Shown here piece after piece: positions 1-7,579 of a DNA stretch of 60,826 nucleotides. The position numbers were made by a program, and so were the translations under genes. Every line of letters begins with the position of its first letter. The first letter of the stretch is position 1. The notes under the pieces were generated by a model, which was given only the letters and a program-made list of their open reading frames with translations, was not told the origin of the DNA and ran no database searches. This DNA comes from a bacterium (lineage in GTDB: Bacteria > Krumholzibacteriota > Krumholzibacteriia > LZORAL124-64-63). The stretch is from contig JAIFKS010000027.1 of the NCBI GenBank assembly GCA_020049465.1, positions 1 through 60,826 on the forward strand, given 5' to 3'.

Positions 1-382
1 CACACACCTGGCCGCCGCCATGGCCGCACTTCGTCGCGCACACCTGGCCGCCGCCATGGCCGCACTTCGTCGCACAGGCCTGGCCGCCGCCATGGCTGCA
101 CTTCGTCGCGCAGGCCGTGGCCTTGGCGCTAGAGCACTTCGCCGCACACGCGGCCGCTTCCTCGGCGCTGCACGTTTTGGCGCAGGCCGCCTTGTCGGCC
201 GTCTCCACCGTGGCCGTGCAGGCAGGCGTGCCGCCCGCTGCGCAGGCAGCCGCAGCCTCGGGCGTGCAGGCCTTGACCTCTGCCTTGGGCGCCTCGGCAT
301 CCTTTGCCGTCGCGTACGACGCGCCACCGGCGGCCACCAGCAGGCCCAGGGACAGGGCAATCAGATACTTGCGAGCATTCAT
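1..382 (-). CDS. Exported Cys/His-rich repeat protein, C-terminus beyond window
   Basis: The frame opens at an ATG (382-380) with GGAGG about seven bases upstream and stays open to the left edge, so the gene is partial (127 codons seen). Residues 1-26 are a signal peptide (MNARKYLIALSLGLLVAAGG...). The mature part is Ala-rich with regularly spaced Cys, then enters 12-residue tandem repeats of the form CATKCGHGGGQV. Each repeat carries a CxxxC pair followed by xH, a pattern suited to binding soft metals, but no known family is recognised. Metal or thiol chemistry in the periplasm is inference. It lies 63 bases downstream of another Cys-rich exported protein and is probably co-transcribed with it. 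Confidence 0.7.
   Translation of the reverse strand, partial: MNARKYLIALSLGLLVAAGGASYATAKDAEAPKAEVKACTPEAAAACAAGGTPACTATVETADKAACAKTCSAEEAAACAAKCSSAKATACATKCSHGGGQACATKCGHGGGQVCATKCGHGGGQVC
5..112 (-). repeat. 36-bp tandem repeats within Cys/His-rich gene
   Basis: Three consecutive 36-bp units (5-40, 41-76, 77-112) are nearly identical, differing at a few bases, and continue toward the left edge. Each encodes one CATKCGHGGGQV-type unit on the minus strand. Near identity at DNA level suggests recent expansion by slippage or recombination. Confidence 0.85.
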
Positions 383-445
383 GTTCGGATCCTCCGCGTA
401 ACTCGGTTGTGTGGATTCAGCGGCGCGTCCGACCGGATGCGCCGC

Positions 446-880
446 TCAGGTACGGGTGACCACAACCGATCGCGGAGGCGGAACCGGCGGACGCAGATCG
501 CGGGAGGCGGCGACAGGATCACGCAGGACGATCGCGCCGAGGGCGGCGCGCTCGGGTTCGGGTACCACGAGGGCCTGCGCGAAGAGCGCGGCGCCTCCCG
601 TGCTCTGGCACTGGACACAGCGGGCGCTGCCCGCATCCGGACACGACATCGGCCGGGCCGGTGACTCGCCCCGGCCGCGGCAGCAGCCACTGTCCGCGAC
701 CGGCTTCGAAGGTCCGCAGCAGCCGCCGAGGGCCCCGGAATCCGGCACCGTCGGCGCCGCGACCAGACGCAATTCCGCCTGCCGGGCCTCGGCGGCCGGC
801 CACATCGCCAGCCAGCCGGCAAGCACAAGCCAGCCGGCACGCACGATCACGACGCTGGAAAGGTTGCGGAACTGCTGCAA
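446..880 (-). CDS. Cys-rich exported protein, unknown function
   Basis: 144 residues. Start is a TTG (880-878) with GGAG seven bases upstream. An N-terminal hydrophobic stretch around residues 10-32 looks like a signal peptide. The middle contains paired and clustered Cys (GGCCGPSKPVADSGCC, then single Cys to CVQC), and the C-terminus is Pro/Arg-rich (DLRPPVPPPR). Short exported proteins with CC pairs and a Pro-rich tail often sit by heavy-metal efflux genes, but I do not recognise a named family. It lies directly upstream of the Cys/His-repeat protein, so the two likely form a unit. Function unknown. Confidence 0.55.
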   Translation of the reverse strand: MQQFRNLSSVVIVRAGWLVLAGWLAMWPAAEARQAELRLVAAPTVPDSGALGGCCGPSKPVADSGCCRGRGESPARPMSCPDAGSARCVQCQSTGGAALFAQALVVPEPERAALGAIVLRDPVAASRDLRPPVPPPRSVVVTRT

Positions 881-1135
881 GCGGTGGCTCCAGAAAGGCT
901 CGATTGAGGGCTCGGACCCGACATTCTGGTGTTAACCATCGTCGGGAGATTGGGTTCCCGAAGCCGAAAAGACCATGAATCCGCTTCCCGGCCCTTCATT
1001 GTGACAGAACACGCCCCCGGAGGCAAGCCCCGGCCCTGTCGGTCGCGCTCGACGCCGGCCGCGGCGGGCGCTATTCTGGGCAGCAATGTCCATCCGGCGC
1101 CCATCGCGAACCCACGCAAGGAATGGTCCCAGACG

Positions 1136-2401
1136 ATGTCCACGTTCGCCCTCGCCGCCGCCGCAGCCGTGCTGCTTGCCGGCGCCGTCCCGGCCGCCGC
1201 CGCCGACAAGCCCGGCACGTTCACCCTGGTCGAGAGCTGGCCCCAGCACACGCAGCTGGACCTGCCCGATATTCCGGACGCCCCCGCCGTGTGGGCCCAG
1301 GTCATCGGCAGCGCTTCGGGCCGGGTGGATCTGGCCGGGTTCTATTTCAGCCGCAAGGGCGACGGCAAGGACGCGGGCGGCCCCGAGAGCGCCCCCGACC
1401 TCCTGCTGCCCGTCCTCGAACAGGTCGAAGCGGCCGCCCGGCGCGGCGTCTCGGTGCGGCTGCTTGCCGACGCCAAGTTCGAGCGCACCTACCCCGACGT
1501 CCCGGCCTGGGTGGGCACGCTTCCGGGCGCGGCCAGCCGCCTGTTCGATGTCGGCGCCGCCTGGGGCGGCGTGCTGCACGCCAAGTATTTCCTGGTCGAT
1601 GACGACGGCCTCTATCTGGGCAGCCAGAACTTCGACTGGCGCGCGCTGGGGCAGATCCACGAACTGGGCGTGCTGGTGCGCGACCCGGCGGTGGCCGCGC
1701 AGGCCCGGCGCATCTTCGAGCTGGACTGGGCCCTGGCGGCCGGTCCGGCCGGTGCGGCGACCGCTCCCGGCGGGCCGGAACAGGCGTCGCTGACCGATCT
1801 CCCCTCGGTGCCCCTGACCGGTCCGTCCGGCGACACGGTCCGCGCCGTCCTGGCCGCCAGCCCGCGCGCCGGCTTGCCGGCGGATGTCCCCTGGGATCTG
1901 CCGCTGCTGATCGACATGATGGACGCCGCCCGCGACTCGGTGCACCTGCAGTTGTTGTCCTACGGAGTGGCCGACCGCGAAGGGCGCCTGTTCGACGACC
2001 TGGACCGCGCGCTGCGGCGGGCGGCGGTGCGCGGCGCGAAGGTGCGCATCATCCTGGCCGACTGGGCCGCGACCAAACACGCCGTGCCCTGGCTCAAGAG
2101 CCTGGCCGCGGTGCCGGGCGTCGAGATCCGCCTGACCACCATCCCCGCGCACCCGGACGGCTTCATCCCGTTCGCCCGCGTCGAACATGCCAAGTACCTG
2201 ACAGTCGACGGCAACGCGCTGTGGGTGGGAACCTCCAACTGGTCGCGCGACTACTTCTTCGAATCGCGCAACCTGAGCCTGTTCCTGGGAGGCGCGGGCG
2301 CCCCTCGCGACGCCGACCGCTTCTTCAACCAGAGCTGGCACGGACCGTACGCCATCGCCGTCAGCCCCTGCGGCGACTACGCGGCGCCGCGGCGCAACTG
2401 A
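1136..2401 (+). CDS. Exported phospholipase D-like protein (PLD3/PLD4-type)
   Basis: 421 residues with signal peptide at 1-23. Two HKD motifs define the PLD phosphodiesterase superfamily: H148-x-K150-x4-D155, followed by GSQNFDWR, and H351-x-K353-x4-D358, followed by GTSNWSRDYF. The GTSNWS/ESRNLSL region resembles the PLD3/PLD4 branch, whose animal members are 5' exonucleases. Substrate here is unknown, lipid or nucleic acid. The ATG at 1136 was chosen over the longer upstream frame because it begins directly with the signal peptide. The next gene starts 14 bases later with a strong ribosome site, suggesting co-transcription. Confidence 0.88.
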   Translation: MSTFALAAAAAVLLAGAVPAAAADKPGTFTLVESWPQHTQLDLPDIPDAPAVWAQVIGSASGRVDLAGFYFSRKGDGKDAGGPESAPDLLLPVLEQVEAAARRGVSVRLLADAKFERTYPDVPAWVGTLPGAASRLFDVGAAWGGVLHAKYFLVDDDGLYLGSQNFDWRALGQIHELGVLVRDPAVAAQARRIFELDWALAAGPAGAATAPGGPEQASLTDLPSVPLTGPSGDTVRAVLAASPRAGLPADVPWDLPLLIDMMDAARDSVHLQLLSYGVADREGRLFDDLDRALRRAAVRGAKVRIILADWAATKHAVPWLKSLAAVPGVEIRLTTIPAHPDGFIPFARVEHAKYLTVDGNALWVGTSNWSRDYFFESRNLSLFLGGAGAPRDADRFFNQSWHGPYAIAVSPCGDYAAPRRN

Positions 2402-2415
2402 GCCGGGGAGGATCG

Positions 2416-2985
2416 ATGGAAACCGAACGCCGACTGCCCGAACGCCTGACTGTCGACCGTACCGTCCTGGTGGTGATCGACCTGCAGGAGAAGTTCCGCG
2501 ACCTGATCCACGGAATGGACCGCGTGATGGAGCGGTCGCAGCGGCTGATCGGATTCAGCCGCCAGTTGAAGATTCCGGTACTGGTCACCGAACAGTATCC
2601 GCGCGGCCTGGGCGTGACCGCCGGCGAGATCCGCGAGGCCTGCCGCCCGTTCAAGGCCATCGAGAAGATGACCTTCAGCTGCGCCGGCGACGAGGCCTTC
2701 AACCAGGCGCTGCGCGCCACCGGACGCGACCAGGTCATCCTCTGCGGCATCGAGACGCACGTGTGCGTCTACCAGACCGCCTGCGACCTGCTCCGCCAGG
2801 GCCGGCAGGTGATCATCGCGGCCGATGCGGTCAGTTCCTGCAGTGCCGCCGACCGCGAACTGGGCCTGCAGCGCATGCGCGACGTGGGAGCCGACATCAT
2901 GGGCTCCCAGATGATCATGTTCGAGATCCTGCGCGAAGCCGGCACGCCGGACTTCAAGCTGGTGTCCGCGTTCCTGAAAAACTGA
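2416..2985 (+). CDS. Isochorismatase-family cysteine hydrolase
   Basis: 189 residues, a full-length member of the YcaC-like branch of the isochorismatase superfamily. The catalytic triad is visible as D22 (VVIDLQ), K84 (IEKMTF) and C117 (GIETHVCVYQT), with the cis-peptide region just before the Cys. Start ATG 2416 has GGGGAGG five bases upstream. Family members hydrolyse small amides or ethers, and the substrate cannot be read from sequence. Tight spacing behind the PLD-like gene implies one transcript, although the functional link is unclear. Confidence 0.9.
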   Translation: METERRLPERLTVDRTVLVVIDLQEKFRDLIHGMDRVMERSQRLIGFSRQLKIPVLVTEQYPRGLGVTAGEIREACRPFKAIEKMTFSCAGDEAFNQALRATGRDQVILCGIETHVCVYQTACDLLRQGRQVIIAADAVSSCSAADRELGLQRMRDVGADIMGSQMIMFEILREAGTPDFKLVSAFLKN

Positions 2986-3045
2986 ACCGAACGCTGTCCG
3001 GCGCCCGGGAAGGCCGTTCCCGCGCGCGGAGGAATGGAACCCGAC

Positions 3046-4212
3046 ATGAGCACCTACCGCGGAGTCGACTTCTACCGGTTCGACGACACGCTCAGCGACG
3101 AAGAGCGCGGCGTGCGCGATGTCGTCCGCCGCTTCGTCGACGAACGGTTCCTGCCGGTCCTGCGCGACCACTTCCGCGCCGGCACCTTCCCGGTCGAGCT
3201 GATCCCGGATCTGGGCGCCCTCGGCCTGCTCGGCGCTTCGGTCAAGGGACCCGGCTGCCCGGGACTGAGCTCGACCATCTACGGACTGATCTGCCGCGAA
3301 CTCGAACGCGGCGACAGCGGCCTGCGGAGCTTCGCCTCGGTGCAGGGCAGTCTGGTGATGTGGCCGATCGCCGTCTACGGGACGCCGGAGCAGCAACAGC
3401 GCTGGCTGCCCGAACTGGCGGCCGGGCGCAAGGTGGGCTGCTTCGGCCTGACCGAGGCCGATCACGGATCCGATCCCGGCGGCATGGAAACCAGGGCCGA
3501 GCGCGACGGCGCGGGCTGGGTGCTCTCCGGCAGCAAGCTGTGGATCACCAACGCCAACCTGGCCGATGTGGCGGTCGTGTGGGCCCGCACGCCCGAGGGC
3601 GTCAGCGGCTTCCTGGTCGAGCGCGGCGCGCCGGGCTTCACCTCGAACCCGATCCACGGGAAGTACAGCCTGCGCGCCAGCGACACCGGCGAACTGGTCT
3701 TCGACCAGGTGCGCCTGGCGGACAGCGCCCGGCTGCCGGGTGCGCGCGGGCTGAAGGCCCCGCTGTCGTGCCTGAACCAGGCGCGGTACGGCATCGCCTG
3801 GGGCGCCGTCGGCGCGGCCATGGACTGCTACGACACGGCCCTTCGCTATGCCCAGCAACGGCGCCAGTTCGACAAGCCGATCGCCTCGTTCCAGCTCGTG
3901 CAGCAGAAGCTGGTCGAGATGCTGACCGGCATCACGCAGGCCCAGGCGCTGTGCCGGCAACTGGGACACCTGAAGGACGGCGGCATCGACGAAGTGCCGC
4001 TGGTCTCGCTGGCCAAGCGCGCCCATGTGGCGATGGCGCTGGATTGTGCGCGGCGCGCGCGCGACATCCTGGGCGCGGCCGGGATCACCGACGAGTTCCC
4101 TCCAGGCCGCCACATGGCCAACCTGGAATCGGTCTACACCTATGAAGGCACCCACGACATCCATACGCTGATCGTGGGCGCCGAGATCACGGGGCTGCCG
4201 GCGTACCGCTAG
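3046..4212 (+). CDS. gcdH: Acyl-CoA dehydrogenase, glutaryl-CoA dehydrogenase type
   Basis: 388 residues. The protein has the acyl-CoA dehydrogenase fold with catalytic Glu at E367 in YEGTHDIHT. The segment ELERGDSGLRSFASVQ matches the Arg-Ser signature by which glutaryl-CoA dehydrogenases bind the distal carboxylate, and IAWGAVGAAMDCYDTAL is also typical. It would oxidise and decarboxylate glutaryl-CoA to crotonyl-CoA in lysine/tryptophan breakdown, passing electrons via ETF. ATG 3046 is preferred over 3034 because GGAGG (3028-3032) is too close to the latter. Its stop codon TAG (4210-4212) includes the first base of the IS630 element. Confidence 0.85.
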   Translation: MSTYRGVDFYRFDDTLSDEERGVRDVVRRFVDERFLPVLRDHFRAGTFPVELIPDLGALGLLGASVKGPGCPGLSSTIYGLICRELERGDSGLRSFASVQGSLVMWPIAVYGTPEQQQRWLPELAAGRKVGCFGLTEADHGSDPGGMETRAERDGAGWVLSGSKLWITNANLADVAVVWARTPEGVSGFLVERGAPGFTSNPIHGKYSLRASDTGELVFDQVRLADSARLPGARGLKAPLSCLNQARYGIAWGAVGAAMDCYDTALRYAQQRRQFDKPIASFQLVQQKLVEMLTGITQAQALCRQLGHLKDGGIDEVPLVSLAKRAHVAMALDCARRARDILGAAGITDEFPPGRHMANLESVYTYEGTHDIHTLIVGAEITGLPAYR

Positions 4213-5297
4213 TGTCCTGTCCCGGCAATAGCCATACATAACCGTTCGATCTTTGCCAAGATCGAATCGGCGGTGGCTGTCCAGGCGAACGGCTTGCTCT
4301 CGCGGTTATATGTGGCGACGAAGCTCTCGATCTTCGCCACGAGGTCCGGCACGCTTCGGAAGGTGCCGCGCCGAATGGCACGCTGCGTGATGATGTTGAA
4401 CCAGATCTCTACCTGATTGAGCCAGGAAGCATAGGTCTGTGTGTAGTGGACGTGGAAGCGTGGACGCGCGGCCAGCCAACTGCGGACCTTCTGGTGTTTG
4501 TGTGTTGCGTAGTTGTCGACGACCAGATGGATGTCCAGATCCTTGGGGATGGCCGCTTCGATTTGCCGCAGGAACTTTAGAAATTCCTGGTGACGATGAC
4601 GTGCCACGCACTTCGTCAAGACGTGACCGGAGGCGACATCGAGAGCCGCAAATAGCGTCGTGGTCCCGTGGCGCTCGTAGTCGTGCGTTACGCCCTCGAC
4701 GTAGCCCAGTCCAAGCGGCAGCAGAGGCTGCGTGCGATCCAGAGCCTGAATCTGTGTCTTTTCATCTACGCAAAGAACCAAGGCTTTATCGGGTGGATTA
4801 AGATAGAGGCCGACGATGTCGCGGACCTTCTCGACAAAGAATGGATCGTTCGACAGCTTGAAGTGCTTTTGGCGATGAGGTTGCAGGCCAAACGCCTGCC
4901 ACACGCGGTGCACGGTTGACTTGGAGAGATGGGTCTCCTTGGCAATGGTGCGGCAGGTCCAGTGCGTGCCGTCGCTCGGCTTCGTGTCGAGTGTCTTGCG
5001 AATCAGCGTAGCTACCTGCTCGTCCTCGACAGAACGCGGACCACCTGGCCGCGGCTCATCATAGAGGCCCTGAATACCCTGCTGCAGATAGCGTTGACGA
5101 CGAGTGGCGACGGTCAACCGAGTCAGCCCGAGCCGCTCGGCGATGGCGACGTTGGAGAGTCCATCGGCGGCCATGAGGATCAGCCGCGCTCGATCGACAA
5201 TCGAGTGAGGCAGCGAACGTGAATTTGCCAAGGTAAACAGCGCTTCACGCTCTTCGGACGATAGCTTGATGGGTGTTACGGGACGACCGCGCGACAT
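4209..5297 (-). CDS. IS630-family DDE transposase
   Basis: 362 residues. There are N-terminal helix-turn-helix domains (residues 12-65 and about 90-140) followed by a DDE catalytic core with D178 (CVDEKTQ), D261 (VVDNYATHKH) and E297 (NQVEIWF). Start ATG 5297 has AGGAGGT upstream. The gene is intact in a single frame. Its reading frame runs through the left inverted repeat, and the stop codon TAG (4211-4209) is made of the duplicated target TA plus one flanking host base, so the element carries no stop of its own. Confidence 0.95.
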   Translation of the reverse strand: MSRGRPVTPIKLSSEEREALFTLANSRSLPHSIVDRARLILMAADGLSNVAIAERLGLTRLTVATRRQRYLQQGIQGLYDEPRPGGPRSVEDEQVATLIRKTLDTKPSDGTHWTCRTIAKETHLSKSTVHRVWQAFGLQPHRQKHFKLSNDPFFVEKVRDIVGLYLNPPDKALVLCVDEKTQIQALDRTQPLLPLGLGYVEGVTHDYERHGTTTLFAALDVASGHVLTKCVARHRHQEFLKFLRQIEAAIPKDLDIHLVVDNYATHKHQKVRSWLAARPRFHVHYTQTYASWLNQVEIWFNIITQRAIRRGTFRSVPDLVAKIESFVATYNRESKPFAWTATADSILAKIERLCMAIAGTGH

Positions 5298-5378
5298 TGA
5301 CGCACCTCCTGTGGCAGACCTCGGGAGAAGTCTACCACAGGGGCACTATATAGTATAAATATTCTTGGGACAGAACAC
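4212..5378. mobile_element. IS630-family insertion sequence, complete
   Basis: The 1167-bp element has terminal inverted repeats GTGTCCTGTCCC (4212-4223) and GGGACAGAACAC (5367-5378, one mismatch) and is flanked by TA on both sides (4210-4211 and 5379-5380), the target duplication expected of IS630. It contains one intact transposase gene on the minus strand and is visibly less GC-rich than its surroundings. It sits in a CTAG where the stop codons of the flanking convergent genes had overlapped. Both junctions re-form CTAG because the element begins with G and ends with C. Confidence 0.93.
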
Positions 5379-6391
5379 TAGAACTTGTAGCCGAAGCCCA
5401 GGGCCAGGGTCTGCTTGAACTGCCCCGCCGGCCGGATCGCCGACAACACGGCCGCTTCGTTCACCAACGCGCCATCGCCGTCCACCACCGGCTTGACCGA
5501 ATTGTCGTATTTGTCGTAGACCCAGCGCACGAACAGTTTCACCGCGATGACCTTCGTGATGTTGGCCGAGAACGTGTTCTCCCAGTCCGCGTCCAGGGTC
5601 GTCGTGTAGCCGGCGATGTCTGCGGGCATCGGCACGATCGACACGAAGCCGTCCTCGAACACGGACTTTCCTGACCAGGTCAGCGGCAGGTCCAGCCTCA
5701 GCTTCGATTCCCAGCCCACGCGGTCGGACAAAAGCTGCGACCTGTACTCGGTAACCAGTTCCGCGGCTGTCGTGTAGGCGGCTTCCGAGAGGGTCGCCTC
5801 CGACGGCGCCGGCTCGCTGAAGAAACTGCGGTGGCTCTGGATGAGCGCGACACCCAGCCGCATCGTCAGCGATCGCTTCTCCGTGGCCAGGAGCTGCCGC
5901 GAAACGCCGGCCGACTCGCTGAATGTCAGCGGGTTGAAGTTCTGGTCACGGCCGTCGGCGTCGCTCAGGTCGCGAAACAGCGACGTGAAGCCGAACGCCA
6001 GGTACGGATTCCACTTCGGGGAAGCGGTCAATTTCAGCATGGACTCGAACTCGATCGCATCGGTGTTCTTGTCCGGGCGCTGCCAGTAGAGTTCGCCGTC
6101 GCTGCGCCGCTCCTGCTGGTGATTCTGGCCGTAGGCCAGCTTGAGCGTGTTCAACCAGTTGTACTTCGCGCCCATCTGCTTCTCGTGGCGACCGTCGAAA
6201 GTCACGCTCCAGTTGACCGAACCCTTGTCGCCGCCGTTCCAGTTCCGGCTGTACGAGCTCTGCAGCATGTTGACCGCGATATTCGCCTCATGGCGCGAAG
6301 TGTCGGGCGCCAGCGGCTCGGCGGCGTTGGCGGCGGTTCCGGCAACAGCGACAGTGATCGCAAGCATCACGAAAAGGGAGCGGTTACGCAT
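5378..6391 (-). CDS. DUF3078-type outer-membrane beta-barrel protein
   Basis: 337 residues with signal peptide at 1-23. Amphipathic strands with Trp/Tyr girdles follow, beginning MLQSSYSRNWNGGDKGS, which matches the start of the DUF3078 family common in Bacteroidota relatives. The chain ends in ...LGFGYKF, a terminal aromatic consistent with BAM-dependent insertion. A ribosome site AAAGGAA lies upstream of ATG 6391. Function of the family is unknown. Its stop codon TAG (5380-5378) uses the last base of the IS630 element and was retained after insertion. Confidence 0.8.
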   Translation of the reverse strand: MRNRSLFVMLAITVAVAGTAANAAEPLAPDTSRHEANIAVNMLQSSYSRNWNGGDKGSVNWSVTFDGRHEKQMGAKYNWLNTLKLAYGQNHQQERRSDGELYWQRPDKNTDAIEFESMLKLTASPKWNPYLAFGFTSLFRDLSDADGRDQNFNPLTFSESAGVSRQLLATEKRSLTMRLGVALIQSHRSFFSEPAPSEATLSEAAYTTAAELVTEYRSQLLSDRVGWESKLRLDLPLTWSGKSVFEDGFVSIVPMPADIAGYTTTLDADWENTFSANITKVIAVKLFVRWVYDKYDNSVKPVVDGDGALVNEAAVLSAIRPAGQFKQTLALGFGYKF

Positions 6392-6448
6392 CGGAGCATT
6401 CCTTTCCGGACGCCCCCACCGGGGGCCATCCGTTGGCTGATGTAGACG

Positions 6449-6476
6449 GGAAAAAGGGCCTGCACGGCGCAGGCCC
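6449..6476 (-). terminator. Rho-independent terminator after the OmpA-family gene
   Basis: An 8-bp perfect stem GGGCCTGC/GCAGGCCC (6456-6463 with 6469-6476, loop of 5) is followed on the minus strand by TTTTT. It lies 14 bases past the OmpA-family stop and separates that gene from the DUF3078 gene. Confidence 0.85.
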
Positions 6477-6489
6477 CTGGATCATGACA

Positions 6490-7551
6490 CTACTGTGCGC
6501 CGATCACGACGTCGATGCGCCGGTTCCGCGCCCGACCCTCGGCGGTGCTGTTGAGCGCCAGCGGCCGGTCCGGGCCATAGCCCGCGGTCGCGATCGCATC
6601 CTTGCCCAGCGAAAGCTTCTTCTCCAGCAGCCGGGCCACCGCCGCCGCGCGCTTCTCCGACAACTTCAGATTCGCGTCGCGGCTGCCCGAATCGTCGGTG
6701 TGGCCTTCGACGGTCACCGGCGCACCGGGGAACCGGCTGACCGCGTCGGCGATCTTGCCCACCAGTTTGTCCTGCCCCTTGCTCAGGTCGGCGCTGCCCA
6801 CACCGAACGAGAGCGCGAACACGCGCAACTGCACGGCGCCGTCGGCGGTGACGATGATCTCGGCTTCTTCCTTGCTGAATCCCGCGCGAACCGCCGCCAG
6901 GGCTTCTTCCCGCTGCTGCTTGATCGTGAGCACCGACTCGGCCGCCGAACGGTCGGCCTCGGCCACGCCGGCCCGCAGTTCGGTATCCCACAGCTTCTTG
7001 CGCAGCGCGCTGATCTCGGCCTGCTGCGAGGCAACCTGCGCCTCCAGGGCCTCGGCGTGATCGCCCACGGTTTCGACCAGACGGCGGTTCTCGACGCGCA
7101 GCGAATCGAGCACGACCTGACGGCGCAGGTTGGCCGTGTTCAGGCGATCGATCAGGTCAGCGGCCGCCGGCGAGCCCGCAAGCAGAGGGTCAGGTTCCTG
7201 CCCGAACAACAGGCCGATCTCGGCCAGCGCCTGGTCGAAGCGCCCGAGCAGCGCTTCCATCCCGCTCTTCTGCTGCCGCATCTGGTTCAGGAATTCGGCC
7301 GCGTTCACCAGGCGCCGGGCGTCGCGCTCCACCGCGGACCAATCGGCGGCGGCACCCTGCGCGTCGGCCTCGCGCACGTTCGATTCCAGGTCCCACCAGG
7401 CGTTGGGCAGCGTGCCCTTGCCGCCTGCCTTGCGGGCCTGTTCCATCAACTGGCGCGTCGTCGCGCCCGGATCGGTGGACTGGGCCGCGGCCGGCGCGAC
7501 CGCCGTCGCCAGCACCAGCAACAGAACCGGCAGGATCGACAATTTCCGCAT
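6490..7551 (-). CDS. OmpA-family outer-membrane/peptidoglycan-binding protein
   Basis: 353 residues. A signal peptide (1-23) is followed by a helical, coiled-coil-rich region (about 30-235) and a C-terminal OmpA domain with the GHTDDSGSRDANLKLSEKRA segment and the closing GYG...N...RARNRRIDVVI. OmpA domains bind the diaminopimelate of peptidoglycan and tether the outer membrane. The N-terminal part is helical rather than a barrel, so this resembles a periplasmic tether. ATG 7551 was chosen because GGAAGG abuts the earlier ATG at 7560 and is correctly spaced for 7551. A terminator follows. Confidence 0.87.
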   Translation of the reverse strand: MRKLSILPVLLLVLATAVAPAAAQSTDPGATTRQLMEQARKAGGKGTLPNAWWDLESNVREADAQGAAADWSAVERDARRLVNAAEFLNQMRQQKSGMEALLGRFDQALAEIGLLFGQEPDPLLAGSPAAADLIDRLNTANLRRQVVLDSLRVENRRLVETVGDHAEALEAQVASQQAEISALRKKLWDTELRAGVAEADRSAAESVLTIKQQREEALAAVRAGFSKEEAEIIVTADGAVQLRVFALSFGVGSADLSKGQDKLVGKIADAVSRFPGAPVTVEGHTDDSGSRDANLKLSEKRAAAVARLLEKKLSLGKDAIATAGYGPDRPLALNSTAEGRARNRRIDVVIGAQ

Positions 7552-7579
7552 CACGTACATCCTTCCGATCGGTCCGGCG

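Noticed and set aside
20..664. Plus-strand frame of 214 codons rich in Ala/Arg repeats
   Set aside because: It is the complement of the Cys/His-repeat gene. The minus strand has a signal peptide, ribosome site and regular Cys, the plus strand only GC-rich filler.
932..2341. Minus-strand 469-codon frame
   Set aside because: It is antisense to the phospholipase D-like gene, no recognisable motifs.
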